Below, piece by piece: positions 51,427 through 60,950 of a stretch of 64,000 nucleotides of DNA (within the stretch, counting starts at the first letter, position 1; each line of letters starts with the position of its first letter). Both the position numbers and the translations under genes were made by a program. The notes under the pieces were generated by a model, which worked only from the letters and a program-made list of their open reading frames with translations, did not search any database and was not told the DNA's origin. The stretch is from JACADW01 sp963747985 (GTDB lineage: Bacteria > Acidobacteriota > UBA6911): the NCBI GenBank assembly GCA_963747985.1, contig CAVVHG010000008.1:62001-126000 (forward strand), written 5' to 3'.

Positions 51427-52200
51427 TCAACTGACCGGCGGCAGTCCCGAACCGAATCCTCCGTCGACGACCACCGCCGATCCGGTCATGAAGGATGCGT
51501 CATCACTTGCCAGGAACACCGCAACGCGCGCCACCTCCTCGGGACGGCCGATCCGCCAGAGCGCGTGCAGTTTCCCTGCGGCAAGCCGCGCAGCCGCAGG
51601 ATCGGGCTGAACCTGGAAATAGCTTTCAGCCAGTCCCGCGTCGATGTAGCCGGGGCAGATGCAGTTAATCCGGACCCCATCCTTGCCGTGATCGATCGCC
51701 ATCGCCTTGGTCAGCGCGATGATGCCCGCCTTGGTGGCGCAATAACCGGCGCAGAGCGGCTCTACGAAGAACCCGTTGACGGAGGACATGTTGACGATGC
51801 AGCCCTTCGTCATTCGAAGCAGGGGCAGGAAGAACTTGGAGCAGAGAAAAACTCCGCCCAGGTTCACGGCGATCTCCCGGTCCCACTCTTCAACGGTGGT
51901 GTCCTCCACGGTCTTGTTGACCTGGATTGCCGCATTGTTTACCAGCACATCGATCCGCCGAAACGCACGGCTGGTGTCGGCAGCCAGAAGCTCCACCTCC
52001 CCCGCCCTGGAAACGTCCGTCTTGAATGCGCGGGCGACACCGCCGGCGTTCTCAATCAGGCGGACGGTCTCCCGGGCAGCTGACAGGTCGATGTCGATTG
52101 CCCCGACTGCCGCGCCCTCCCTGGCAAATTCAATCGCGCAGGCCCTGCCAATGCCGGCGCCCGCGCCCGTAATCACAGCAACACGATCCTGAAGTTTCAT
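51427..52200 (-). CDS. Short-chain dehydrogenase/reductase
   Basis: 257 residues. VITGAGAGIGRACA (NAD(P) loop, about 9-22), DVSRAG, NNAAIQ, and the catalytic Ser in VNMSSVNGFF (about 140), Tyr-x-x-x-Lys in GYCATKAG (about 153-157), then CICPGYIDAG and ASFMTGSAVVVDGG. ATG 52200 has AGGAG 5 nt upstream. It follows the glyoxalase gene by 10 bp on the same strand, so the pair is an operon. The substrate is not deducible. Confidence 0.93.
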   Translation of the reverse strand: MKLQDRVAVITGAGAGIGRACAIEFAREGAAVGAIDIDLSAARETVRLIENAGGVARAFKTDVSRAGEVELLAADTSRAFRRIDVLVNNAAIQVNKTVEDTTVEEWDREIAVNLGGVFLCSKFFLPLLRMTKGCIVNMSSVNGFFVEPLCAGYCATKAGIIALTKAMAIDHGKDGVRINCICPGYIDAGLAESYFQVQPDPAAARLAAGKLHALWRIGRPEEVARVAVFLASDDASFMTGSAVVVDGGFGSGLPPVS

Positions 52201-52210
52201 GGTTACTCCT

Positions 52211-52972
52211 TCATGTAATCTCGCAGAGCCGGCGAAACGTTTCGATGCCGGGCGCGGTGCGCATTTGCGCCGTCAGATCAGGATGGTCCCAACGGAAGAA
52301 CGGATTCGTCGCGCACTCCTCGTCGAGCACGAGCGGAACCGTGGGCTTGCAGCCCGGGGCCGCAGCCTCGAGGTCCCTCAGGCGCTTCGCGAGGCGTTCG
52401 TTGTCCGGCTCGATGCCGGCAGACTCGCGCACGTACTGGAGAGTGTATTCATGGGAGCACCAGATCCGCGTCTGCGCCGGCAGATCCCGGATCTTCCTTA
52501 TCGACTCGAACATCTGGTCGGGCGTGCCCTCGAACAGATTCCCGATGGTGCCTCCGAAGACAGTGTCGCCGGAGAAAAGCTCACCGCTGGATCCGTCGCG
52601 GGCAGCGAAGAAGTACGCTATATGCCCCAGCGTATGGCCAGGCACTTCCAGAATGGTGGCACTCGACCCGCAGACAAAAACCTCGTCGCCTTCTCTCAGA
52701 GAGGCGGTCTGGCCGGGTATCCGGCCGCGATCGCGCGCGCTCCCGTAAACAGGAATATCCGGAAAATGCCGAAGCAGGCCCTGGTTTCCACCCACGTGGT
52801 CACGGTGGTGGTGCGTGTTGAGGATGGCGGTCAACCGGGAACCTGCACGTCCCAGGTATTCGAGCACAGGTCCCGCTTCTCCCGGATCGACGGCAGCCGC
52901 CTGCTGCGACGCATCGTCGAGAAGAAGGAAGATGTAGTTATCGGCGAAAGCGCGGATTGTGAATACTTGCAT
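52211..52972 (-). CDS. gloB: Hydroxyacylglutathione hydrolase (glyoxalase II)
   Basis: 253 residues. The zinc-binding THHHRDHVGG is at 53-62, LEVPGHTLGH, FSGDTVFGG with Asp, and HEYTLQYVRES near residue 165, and the C-terminal HAGH_C region with ATNPFFRWDHPDL. It hydrolyses lactoylglutathione and related thioesters in the cytoplasm, in methylglyoxal detoxification. ATG 52972 begins the fold; the frame to 53047 is an extension. It leads the SDR operon. Confidence 0.9.
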   Translation of the reverse strand: MQVFTIRAFADNYIFLLLDDASQQAAAVDPGEAGPVLEYLGRAGSRLTAILNTHHHRDHVGGNQGLLRHFPDIPVYGSARDRGRIPGQTASLREGDEVFVCGSSATILEVPGHTLGHIAYFFAARDGSSGELFSGDTVFGGTIGNLFEGTPDQMFESIRKIRDLPAQTRIWCSHEYTLQYVRESAGIEPDNERLAKRLRDLEAAAPGCKPTVPLVLDEECATNPFFRWDHPDLTAQMRTAPGIETFRRLCEIT

Positions 52973-53103
52973 GTCATACCCCCGGTCTCGGCTCCCCGGA
53001 TTCCGGGAACCCATTCTAGCGCCGATTCGAGCTGCACCGCAGCACAAGCCGAAATCATTTCTGGCTGATACCCGGATCCGGTAGCATGGTGGCGGAGGTC
53101 ACC

Positions 53104-53502
53104 ATGTCCGAGCAGATAGAGGTCCGCACCCCCGCACACGCCTGCCTGGTCGACATCACCGCGCAGGTGGAACGATCCGTGAACCGGAGCGGAATAAAGG
53201 AGGGGGTCTGCTGCATTTTTGTGCCGCACACCACCGCCGGGGTGACCATCAACGAGAACGCGGACCCCACGGTCCGGTCCGACATCCTGAAGGAGCTCGA
53301 CAAGATCGTACCCTGGCGAGACGGCTACGATCACTCGGAGGGAAACGCTGCTGCTCATATCAAGTCGAGCCTGGTCGGGTGTTCGCAGGTCGTCTTCATC
53401 TCCGGTGGAAGCCTGAAGCTGGGAACCTGGCAGGGAATCTTCCTGGCGGAGTTCGACGGGCCGCGCACACGCAGGGTGTGGCTGCGGATCATCCCGGCCT
53501 GA
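53104..53502 (+). CDS. YjbQ/UPF0047 family protein
   Basis: 132 residues. CIFVPHTTAGVTINENADPTV near 37-57 (His-Thr-Thr) and DHSEGNAAAHIKSSLVG near 79-95, then GTWQGIFLAEFDGPR: the conserved YjbQ layout, a small beta-sandwich with possible thiamine-phosphate synthase side activity. GGAGG 5 nt before ATG 53104 decides this start over the ATG at 53086. It is divergent from gloB by 131 bp. Confidence 0.88.
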   Translation: MSEQIEVRTPAHACLVDITAQVERSVNRSGIKEGVCCIFVPHTTAGVTINENADPTVRSDILKELDKIVPWRDGYDHSEGNAAAHIKSSLVGCSQVVFISGGSLKLGTWQGIFLAEFDGPRTRRVWLRIIPA

Positions 53503-53562
53503 ACGGGGAAGCCTGCCACGCCATGAGACTGTGTCTGTACTTGCGAATCTACTTCGCATAGG

Positions 53563-54861
53563 ATGCCCGGGGGAGGTGGCCGCTTGCCGTTTCACCAGCG
53601 TTTGAAGGAGATTCGCGAGGGTTTCCAGCCGGCGTTCTGGGTGGCGAACGGAACGGAACTGTTCGAGAGGCTTGCGTACTACGGGCAGCAGGCGGTGCTC
53701 GCCATCTTCCTGCACGAGCAGCTGAAGTTCTCGGTGGAAGAGACAGGCCGGCTCCAGGGTTTCTTCGGTTTTGTCGTCTGGTTCCTGCCGATTCTTGGCG
53801 GCACACTCGCCGACAGGTTCGGCTTTAGACGTTCCCTCGCCGCAGCCTACCTGGTTCTCTCCGTGGGGTACTTCCTCCTGGGATCGCTTTCCGCAGGCTG
53901 GATGGCTCCGCTGCGCGATGCCTTTCCGCTCTATTGGCTTGTCTTCGCCATACTGATGGTCCCGGCCATGGGGCCGTCGATTGTGAAGCCGGTGGTGGCG
54001 GGCACCACGGCGCGGGCCTCGAAGGACAACGTCCGCTCGCTAGGCTACTCGATCTACTACACGCTGGTGAACATCGGCGGATTTCTCGGTCCGATCATGG
54101 CCTTCTTTGTGCGTCGATCGATCGGGATCGAAAATGTGTTTCGCATCGCGGGTCTTTCGGTGTTCCTCATGTTTTTCGCGACACTGATCTTCTATCGGGA
54201 ACCCGCACGCCAGCCCGGGGAGCAGGTTGCCAGCCTCGGTGCGGCCCTCCGGAATGTCGGCAGGGTTTTGCGCAACCTGCGATTTGTGACCTTCCTCCTG
54301 ATCTTTTCCGGCTTCTATATCGTTTTTTGGCAGGAATTCATCGCCTTACCTCTCTTCATCCGCGGCTACATCGATCCGTCAGCGGATGTGGACCTGCTGA
54401 CATCGGTAGAGGCCCTGACGGTCATCTCCCTGCAGGTTCTCGTCAGCTACCTGACACGCAAGCTGCCCGCGTTCACAGTGATGATCTCAGGTATCCTGAT
54501 CGCGGCGCTGTCCTGGGTCCTGTTGGCGATTCATCCCTCTGTGCCGATGGCGATCGCGTCGCTGGTGGTACTTGGCATCGGGGAAATCACCCAGGCGCCG
54601 CGTTATTACGAATACATCTCGCGGCTCGCGCCACGCGGGCAGGAGGGGCTTTTCATGGGATATGCGTTCCTGCCCATTGCGATCGGCTATTTCATCGCCG
54701 GGCCCCTTGGCGGAAGGCTGTTGCACTACTTCGGCGAGGTAAGGCACGCTCCGGAGCAACTATGGTTCGTCGTGGCAGGCATAGGGATTCTGACCACCCT
54801 CCTCATGTGTGTCTACAACAGGGCAAACCTCGCTCGCTCTGTTCGCGAAACCCAGGGGTAA
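53563..54861 (+). CDS. POT/MFS-type proton-dependent peptide transporter
   Basis: 432 residues, twelve predicted membrane helices. GTELFERLAYYGQQAVLAIF near 29-48 is the POT family E-x-x-E-R-x-x-Y-Y motif of helix 1, WFLPILGGTLADRFGFRR the loop signature, and GEITQAPRYYEYISRLAPRG near residue 345-364. It would import di- or tripeptides with protons across the inner membrane. A basic, Gly-rich N-terminus of ten residues precedes the transporter. ATG 53563, no strong ribosome site. Repeat copy C follows its stop by 78 bp. Confidence 0.85.
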   Translation: MPGGGGRLPFHQRLKEIREGFQPAFWVANGTELFERLAYYGQQAVLAIFLHEQLKFSVEETGRLQGFFGFVVWFLPILGGTLADRFGFRRSLAAAYLVLSVGYFLLGSLSAGWMAPLRDAFPLYWLVFAILMVPAMGPSIVKPVVAGTTARASKDNVRSLGYSIYYTLVNIGGFLGPIMAFFVRRSIGIENVFRIAGLSVFLMFFATLIFYREPARQPGEQVASLGAALRNVGRVLRNLRFVTFLLIFSGFYIVFWQEFIALPLFIRGYIDPSADVDLLTSVEALTVISLQVLVSYLTRKLPAFTVMISGILIAALSWVLLAIHPSVPMAIASLVVLGIGEITQAPRYYEYISRLAPRGQEGLFMGYAFLPIAIGYFIAGPLGGRLLHYFGEVRHAPEQLWFVVAGIGILTTLLMCVYNRANLARSVRETQG

Positions 54862-54939
54862 GGGAATATACGGGTGGTATTCTGAACACCCTTCGGGCGC
54901 GGCCTTCGCGAATCCCGCAGGATGAGGCAAACCGAAGCT

Positions 54940-55075
54940 ACCCTCGGGATCGGGATCGGGCTCGCTGTCGCAATCGATTTCGACCGGCAACCTGCGTCAG
55001 CCCCTGACCTGTCGGCTGATCGTGAGTTCGAATACCGATGCCGATTCCGACCCCGACGCAGAGGACTCCCCGAAG
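54940..55075 (+). repeat. Dispersed stem-loop repeat, copy C
   Basis: In the convergent gap between the POT transporter and the protease. The left arm CGGGATCGGGATCGGGCTCG and the right arm CGATGCCGATTCCGACCCCG pair imperfectly; GACCGG and TTCGAAT mark the loop as in copies A and B. The arms consist of tandem TCGGGA units. No coding frame or T-rich terminator tail is seen. Confidence 0.6.
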
Positions 55076-55119
55076 CCGGACGCGACGTTTCACGTCACCT
55101 GCGGTTTCCGGGAACGGAG

Positions 55120-56571
55120 TCAGCGCTGCGTGAAGCGGATTGAGTTTATCATTTCACGGAAAGTGCGCTCGTAGCTGGAGAATTCCTTTTCGGGCACCAC
55201 GAATACAAAATAGAGCAAACCTTCAGGACGCAGTACGGTGACCAGATAGTCGGTTTCATTCCCGCCCAGGGGAGAAACATTGGTGAGGGTGGTCGCAAGG
55301 GCAGGCTGACCGCCAACCCGGAGCTTGCCGGAATCCTTCGAGACCCGCATATCCGGATTCGAGCTGTGCAGGCTGTTGACCAACTCGGTCGTCGCCGACT
55401 TGAGATCGATCTGACCGCTACTGCCTGCGCGGGGCTCAAAAATGGCCATCATTGTTCCGTAAGCAAGCGAGGTATTCCCCTTGCCGTCGGACACGAGACC
55501 GCCGTCCGGGACCAGGCTGAAAGAATCCCCCTGGCCATAAGCTTTCCAATTGTCCGGGTAGCGCAGACTCAGGTTGGAGTTCGAATAGTCCTTATAGCTC
55601 CCGGATGGCAGTGCAGGCCGCTGCCCCTGGCTGTTTCCGGTGCTCGGGGTGCTCTGTTGCTGCTGTTGAGCCTTGGGAGCCGGCGGCATGGAGTTCACAT
55701 ACCGCTTTATCTCGCGAAATTCTGCGCTATCGTCCTGGTAACCACGGGATTGGCCGCCCATTTTCGCAACCTCTGCATTGACGGAGGTGATCCGGTTCTC
55801 AGGATTCGGGTGGCTGCTGAAAAACTGGATCGAACGCCCCCCCGACTGCTTGGACTCTTCTTCCAGTTTCATGAAGAAGTTCGCCATCTCTCGCGGGTCG
55901 AAGTTGTTGTCGTACAGAATCTGCGTGCCTATGATATCCGCCTGGTTTTCCGCAGTGCGCGAATACTTCAGGAGAATTGACTGTGCCCCGAAATTGGCTC
56001 CAACCTGTGTGAGGAGTCCAACAATGGATTCGCTCCCGACGACACCGCCGAGCACCGCAAGGGGAAGCTGCATGGCCGTAGCCTTGGTCATCTGATTCGT
56101 GCCATGCCGCAATGCAACGTGGCCGATCTCGTGTCCGATGACCCCGGCAAGTTGCGCTTCGTTGTCGGCGGCTTCGATGGTCCCCCGATTGATGTAAAGA
56201 AAGCCGCCCGGCAGCGCGAATGCGTTGATGCTTGCGTCATTCACAGCTTTGAACTGGTATGGGTACTTCTCGCCGGGGGCCTTCGACGCGAGTTTCAGCC
56301 CGAGCCGGTTGAGATAGCTGTCGACCTTCTTATCGTTCAGCATGACCAGTTGCTGCTCTGCCTGCTTCGATGTCTCCTTCCCGATTTCAACATCCTGCTG
56401 CGCGCTGAAGACGTTCCAGCCCGGCTTCAGCTTGGTCCGGTCGGCCAGCCCCAGGGGTGCCAGTGCAAGCATCAAAGCAATCACCACGAACGCGGCCAGG
56501 CTTCTCGGGATTCCACGGCTTGATCCTGCTTCACATGAAGTTGAAACGACGTGAGAGAGTGACTTTTTCAC
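55120..56571 (-). CDS. M48 family zinc metalloprotease
   Basis: 483 residues from a GTG at 56571 (GGAGGG 4 nt upstream). A signal or anchor segment (LAAFVVIALMLALAPLGLA, about 25-43) is followed by the M48 domain: AGVIGHEIGHVALRHG near residue 145 (HEXXH), TAENQADIIGTQI (Glu zinc ligand near 210) and SSHPNPENRI. After a Gln/Ser/Pro-rich linker (PKAQQQQQSTPSTGNSQGQ) a C-terminal domain of about 140 residues follows, of unknown form. BepA- and YcaL-like members act in outer-membrane quality control, so an envelope role is likely. Confidence 0.9.
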   Translation of the reverse strand: MKKSLSHVVSTSCEAGSSRGIPRSLAAFVVIALMLALAPLGLADRTKLKPGWNVFSAQQDVEIGKETSKQAEQQLVMLNDKKVDSYLNRLGLKLASKAPGEKYPYQFKAVNDASINAFALPGGFLYINRGTIEAADNEAQLAGVIGHEIGHVALRHGTNQMTKATAMQLPLAVLGGVVGSESIVGLLTQVGANFGAQSILLKYSRTAENQADIIGTQILYDNNFDPREMANFFMKLEEESKQSGGRSIQFFSSHPNPENRITSVNAEVAKMGGQSRGYQDDSAEFREIKRYVNSMPPAPKAQQQQQSTPSTGNSQGQRPALPSGSYKDYSNSNLSLRYPDNWKAYGQGDSFSLVPDGGLVSDGKGNTSLAYGTMMAIFEPRAGSSGQIDLKSATTELVNSLHSSNPDMRVSKDSGKLRVGGQPALATTLTNVSPLGGNETDYLVTVLRPEGLLYFVFVVPEKEFSSYERTFREMINSIRFTQR

Positions 56572-57126
56572 AGTTCCCTCCAATTGAATCGATCGGTCAC
56601 GGAAGTGCGTTCTGTGAGGACACGATTCCTGGATCACAGGTGCGCGGCACCGTGATTTGACGACAGGACGGGCCGGCGGCCTGTTCGGCAACGAATGCAC
56701 CCCGCCGGAAATGACGATCACCTGCCCCGGTCAGGTCGCTGCCCGCGTCGGATCTCACGATCCCGCGCCCTCCACACATAGATATTACTCGTCTCCCGGG
56801 CAATTCTGCGATGAAGTTTGTCGGCGTTCACCCGGAGCGATCGAAGGAGGCCATTCAGTGACGTCTCACGGGTGTGGCGATTGATTGGCGCCGGTCCCTG
56901 AATCGGAATTGGCAGGCGTGAACCGCCGTCGGTAAAGGAACTGAGGCTGTGTCGGTGGAGACGCGAGCCGTTCGAAATCGCTTCAGCTGCCCGCAGCCGA
57001 GGAGGCGCCGGAAACACGCACCGATTCGGACACGAGTTGAAAGTTTTCTCTGATCGCACGTCTGCTGAGTTCCGGGCGTGCCCTCTGTCGGGTTTCGTGA
57101 GACAGGGCGTTACTATCGGGCGAGTA
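56572..57126. other. 555-bp intergenic region
   Basis: Between the protease gene and the TIM-barrel gene, both on the minus strand. A bulged hairpin GCCCTCTGTC / GACAGGGC near 57079-57107 could end the TIM-barrel transcript but lacks a T-run. No frame has a ribosome site with homology. GAATCGGAATTGG near 56902 slightly resembles a repeat-family arm, without its partner. Otherwise nothing seen. Confidence 0.4.
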
Positions 57127-57948
57127 TCACTGTTTGCGCCGCTCTTCTGGTTCCTTCAGAGATTTGATCTCGACGGGCGACTGAAGTCTCATCAGGAGGT
57201 TGCGGTTCCTGGCCAACGCGGAGATCAGACTGGGATGCAGGTTATCGAGCTCGAGCCCGAGAGTGCCTGCATACCCCACCTGCTCCAGCGCCGCGATCAT
57301 CCCGGCCAGATCCTGCTCGGTCAAACGCCCGTCAAGCAGCGCCCAATGGCGGTCCTTCTTGCCGTCGTTGTCGTTCAACTGCACGTAGCCCAGACGAAGA
57401 CCGGCCATGCGAACGGCTTCTGCCGGCTCTTCTCTGGAAATGAGAGCATGGCCCGTATCAAGAAGCAGGTAGAGGCCCGGATGTGCCGTCTCTTCCAGAA
57501 AACCGAGCGTCTCTTTCACAGTGGGGAGCGCGCTGCCGGGAACGTGCTCCACGCACAACTTGATGCCCTTCCGGGTAGCGTCGTCCGCCAATTCGACCAG
57601 GGAAGCGCGGTAGGTTTTGAGATGCTTCGGATTGGCACACGGACGGACATAAGCCGCACCTGCGCCGAGTTCTCGCGATGTTTCCAGGGCCTGCTTGAGG
57701 TGATCCGTGGCTCGGCGAAGGCGATCCGGGTTGTCACCCTCCAGCGACGCACCCTCCGGAAGTTCGTGGTCAAGGGCCACGCACGACACCTTGAGTCCCA
57801 GCTCCCTGAGCTTCTGCAAGGCCTCAGGCGACGACAGCGTGCCGGGTTCGACGTCTATGTAGTGGAACGCGGTCTGCTTGACCTTGGTAAGGACTTCCGT
57901 AATAGGATCCTGGAATTTCCAGATGCACGCTGAAGGTAAGAACGCCAT
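57127..57948 (-). CDS. Sugar-phosphate isomerase/epimerase-like TIM barrel
   Basis: 273 residues from ATG 57948 (AGGAG 11 nt upstream); ATG 58020 would add 24 residues. The xylose-isomerase-like core has CVEHVPGSAL (Glu, about 148), LLLDTGHALI (Asp/His), LGYVQLNDNDGKKDRHW (His/Asp ligands, about 205) and GTLGLELDN. It looks cytoplasmic, in contrast to the exported copy at 30715-31623. The substrate is unknown, perhaps a ketose or an inositol derivative. It is not linked to a kinase or an oxidoreductase here. Confidence 0.8.
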   Translation of the reverse strand: MAFLPSACIWKFQDPITEVLTKVKQTAFHYIDVEPGTLSSPEALQKLRELGLKVSCVALDHELPEGASLEGDNPDRLRRATDHLKQALETSRELGAGAAYVRPCANPKHLKTYRASLVELADDATRKGIKLCVEHVPGSALPTVKETLGFLEETAHPGLYLLLDTGHALISREEPAEAVRMAGLRLGYVQLNDNDGKKDRHWALLDGRLTEQDLAGMIAALEQVGYAGTLGLELDNLHPSLISALARNRNLLMRLQSPVEIKSLKEPEERRKQ

Positions 57949-58225
57949 GCTCGCTTGCCACTCCTTCCAGTCTCGTCCTGAATAACCAAAGGCTGAAATG
58001 CTACCACCGCCGTGTTCCATTCTCCATCACGGATCCTCTGCATCTGTGCCCCTCAGTCACGGGTGGCCGCAATCCGATATCTTTTCGGCCACAGTGCGGG
58101 TCCGCGCCGGCGGCGCGGACATTTCGCGGTTCGGCGAAGCGCGCCCACTCCCTCCCGCAAGGCTGACATCGCCGACTGAGCTGGTACTTGCGTCTTCCGC
58201 ACCTTTGCGGGCGGCAAGCTCATGT

Positions 58226-58780
58226 CTATATGGTCGGACGGATGGCGTAGTCGACAAGGCTGTCAAAGTACGACTTCTTTTCAAGGTAAACCCGGCGGGC
58301 AATGATCGAATCCCGGTCCAGCGCTCGGTCCAGGGCAAGAATACCGTCCAGGTGGTCGACTTCGTGTTGCAGCAACTCCGAGACATTCTTTTCGACACCT
58401 GGCCGGGAGATGAGTTCACCACCTTCGTCGCGATACCGAAGGCCCACGGAAATGTGCCGCTCGAGCCGGACCAGCAGCCACGGAAAACTCATGCAATCGT
58501 CCCAGAGTGTGAAACGCTCGGTGCTCGGATCAATCAGTTCCGGGTTGACCAGCAACAACGGACCCTGGCCCAGGTTCATCGCGATCATGCGGAGCGGAAT
58601 CCCGACCTGCGGCGCGGCTACGGCCCGCCCGAACCCGTGTTCACTTCGGAACCGGTCGAGTGAGTTTGTCAGCCGTCGGCCATACTCCCGAAACTCCGGG
58701 CTCTTGAAATCCGTGACCGGACGGCAGACCTGACGGAGTCGAGGGTCGCCGATGAGCAGAATTTCTTCATGATCGTCCAT
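58226..58780 (-). CDS. def: Peptide deformylase, divergent
   Basis: 184 residues. It would remove formyl groups from nascent proteins. Motif 3, LLQHEVDHLDG (two His and Glu), is perfect near residue 137, and motif 1 is GFGRAVAAPQVG (Gln kept) near 49-60. Motif 2 reads WDDCMSFP where the family has EGCLS: the Cys metal ligand is present but Glu-Gly has become Asp-Asp. It resembles the divergent deformylases of other bacteria; a second, canonical deformylase would be expected elsewhere. ATG 58780 lies 27 bp from the upstream gene. Confidence 0.82.
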   Translation of the reverse strand: MDDHEEILLIGDPRLRQVCRPVTDFKSPEFREYGRRLTNSLDRFRSEHGFGRAVAAPQVGIPLRMIAMNLGQGPLLLVNPELIDPSTERFTLWDDCMSFPWLLVRLERHISVGLRYRDEGGELISRPGVEKNVSELLQHEVDHLDGILALDRALDRDSIIARRVYLEKKSYFDSLVDYAIRPTI

Positions 58781-58807
58781 ACCCGAGTGCCCTTTCCCTG
58801 GCCGGGA

Positions 58808-59794
58808 CTACAGCCACTGCTTCCTCCCGGACCGAGCTGATTCAAAAGCCGCCGTGATCACCCTATCGGTCTCGATCGCGGTATGGCCGGTTGAAACCAG
58901 CGCCTCACCGTCCAGTACCGCCCGGACGAAATTATCAATCATGGGATAATGCAGGTTGCTTGAAGCCGGCAGTTCCTCCGTCCATGCCCTGTCGCTCCGT
59001 CGGATCGTCAACATCGGCCCATTCAGCGGCGTGAGGTCCGCTTCCCCTTCGGTGCCTATCACGTGTAGCTCGTCCCGCTCAATGCGCGAATTCCAGCGCA
59101 CGTCCAGAACGGCTCGCATGCCGGAGGCGTACTCCATCAGGAGTGTGGCGGAGTCCTCGACAGCGTAATCCTGGATTTGCGTTCCCGCCACAGCCACTAC
59201 CGAGACGGGCGTGCCGAAGAGGAAATTCAGCAGGTCAATGCGGTGTGAACCTATATCCGGCAGAGGCCCGCCGCCCGCTTGATTCGCGTCAACCAGCCAG
59301 GTGCGCCCGGCCGGATCGTCTGCACCCAGCCAGGTGTGGCATCCCGCACGCACCAGGGTGACCAGGCCGAGGGCGCCTTCGCGGATCAGCTGCTGCAGGC
59401 GCAGAACCTTCGGGTAGTGGCGCCGGTAGAACGAGACTCCGAACACAACCCGGCGTTCATCGGCAACCTTCACCATCCCGGCGGCCTCTTCGTAATTCAG
59501 CGCAGTCGGCTTTTCACACAGAACATGCTTTTCTGCGACCATGGCTGCAATTGACTGACGGGCGTGCAGGAAGACAGGAGTGGCGACATAGACGGCGTGT
59601 ACGTTCCCATCAGCCAGCGCCTCGTCCAGTTCCGTCGAGTATCTCTCCACGCCGTACGGTGCACAGATCCCCCGTGCACGATCCGGATGGGTCGTCACAG
59701 CGACACGAATACGGCTGCGGGGAACACTCGTCAGCGCGGCAAGGACCCGCTTGCGCGCAATGTCTCCGACACCTACAATCGCCCAGTTAAGCAC
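58808..59794 (-). CDS. Gfo/Idh/MocA family NAD(P) oxidoreductase
   Basis: 328 residues from GTG 59794. The Rossmann start is WAIVGVGDIARKRVL, then VYVATPVFLHARQSI, HVLCEKPTALNYEEA (Lys near residue 94, the catalytic lysine of EKP) and GGGPLPDIGSHRIDLLNFLFG (Asp-x-x-x-His, about 175). Sugar or inositol derivatives are the usual substrates. It leads the deformylase by 27 bp, and the polyol-dehydrogenase gene diverges 117 bp away, so a common pathway with it is possible. Confidence 0.9.
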   Translation of the reverse strand: MLNWAIVGVGDIARKRVLAALTSVPRSRIRVAVTTHPDRARGICAPYGVERYSTELDEALADGNVHAVYVATPVFLHARQSIAAMVAEKHVLCEKPTALNYEEAAGMVKVADERRVVFGVSFYRRHYPKVLRLQQLIREGALGLVTLVRAGCHTWLGADDPAGRTWLVDANQAGGGPLPDIGSHRIDLLNFLFGTPVSVVAVAGTQIQDYAVEDSATLLMEYASGMRAVLDVRWNSRIERDELHVIGTEGEADLTPLNGPMLTIRRSDRAWTEELPASSNLHYPMIDNFVRAVLDGEALVSTGHTAIETDRVITAAFESARSGRKQWL

Positions 59795-59911
59795 GCGGTT
59801 CGCTCCCGATACCCGGAATCAAGGTTAAATATCCCGATCTGCAGCGCTTTTATCAAGACTTGCGTTTTTTCCCGGGTCGGCAAGCTGGCATACTTGTGCC
59901 GGAAGGTGAAG

Positions 59912-60937
59912 ATGCGCGCTCTTTATTTGAATGCCCCGGGATCGCTGCAGTTTCGCGAGACATCTCCAGTTGAAGTCCCTCGCGGCTGGGCTCGGGTCCG
60001 GATGCGCTATACCGGCATCTGCGGCTCCGATATTCACTACTTCACAGCAGGAAGGATAGGTGACCAGGTCGTCACATCGCCGTTCATCCTGGGTCACGAG
60101 GGGAGCGGGGAGATCCTGGACGGTGGGAGAGCTTTCAGCGCCGGGCTGCAGGTATACATAGAACCCGCGATACCATGTCACCACTGTGATCAGTGTCTGT
60201 CGGGCCGTGAGAACACCTGCCGCAGCATGAAGTTTCTCGGCAATCCTTTGGAGACAGGCGGCTGCATGAGGGAGGAGATTGCGATGCCGCACGAATGCAT
60301 CGTCCCCATCCCGAGCTGGATGACACTCGAAGAGGCCGTTCTGCTCGAGCCCCTGAGCATAGGCATGTACGCCGTCGCCCGTGCCTGCGGCCGGAAAGGT
60401 TGCCGGGTAGCCGTCGCAGGGGCTGGCCCCATCGGCCTTTCGGTCCTGCTCGGTCTCGGCGAGATCGAGCCGCGCCAGATTCTTGTTTCCGAGCCGATCG
60501 ACGCCCGGCGGCGCGCCGCCGTGAAACTCGGAGCCGGGGCCGTTTTTGATCCGGGTACCGGCGGGGCCGCCGATGCTGTTTGCGCCGCCTCCGAGGGCGG
60601 CGTCGATCTGGCGTTTGAGTGCGCCGGAACCCAGGAGGCGATCGACGACACTGCGCGCATGCTCAGACCCGGCGGGACGTTGGTTCTGATCGGGATACCC
60701 GAAGGCGTCGACCGCGTCACCTACGATCCGCACCTGATGCGCAGGCGCGAGATAACGGTGACCAACGTCCGCCGTCAGAACAGGATGGTCGAGCGGGCGA
60801 TTTCTCTGCTCGAGCGCCGTCGCGACGCCGCCACGGTTCTCATCACCCACCGCTTCCCCGCCTCAGCCGCGGCACAGGCATTCAGCCTGGTCCAGCGCAG
60901 GGGCGACGGTGCCATCAAGGTTCTGCTCGAGTTCTAA
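59912..60937 (+). CDS. Zn-dependent polyol/sorbitol dehydrogenase-like MDR enzyme
   Basis: 341 residues. Catalytic zinc: Cys and Asp in TGICGSDIHYF, His-Glu in LGHEGSGEI and Glu in LLEPLSIGM. The structural zinc site is complete (CHHCDQCLSGRENTC). VAVAGAGPIGLSVLLG binds NAD. The pattern fits sorbitol, xylitol or threonine dehydrogenases. ATG 59912 follows GGAAGGTGAA. The HAD gene starts 13 bp later on the same strand, so the two form an operon, suggesting oxidation of a polyol and removal of its phosphate or a related step. Confidence 0.9.
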   Translation: MRALYLNAPGSLQFRETSPVEVPRGWARVRMRYTGICGSDIHYFTAGRIGDQVVTSPFILGHEGSGEILDGGRAFSAGLQVYIEPAIPCHHCDQCLSGRENTCRSMKFLGNPLETGGCMREEIAMPHECIVPIPSWMTLEEAVLLEPLSIGMYAVARACGRKGCRVAVAGAGPIGLSVLLGLGEIEPRQILVSEPIDARRRAAVKLGAGAVFDPGTGGAADAVCAASEGGVDLAFECAGTQEAIDDTARMLRPGGTLVLIGIPEGVDRVTYDPHLMRRREITVTNVRRQNRMVERAISLLERRRDAATVLITHRFPASAAAQAFSLVQRRGDGAIKVLLEF

Positions 60938-60950
60938 GCGAGGATTCCCG

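Noticed and set aside
50734..52083. Plus-strand 449-codon frame
   Set aside because: Shadow of the CehA-type and SDR genes; composition is His/Arg-rich as expected for a GC-rich antisense frame.
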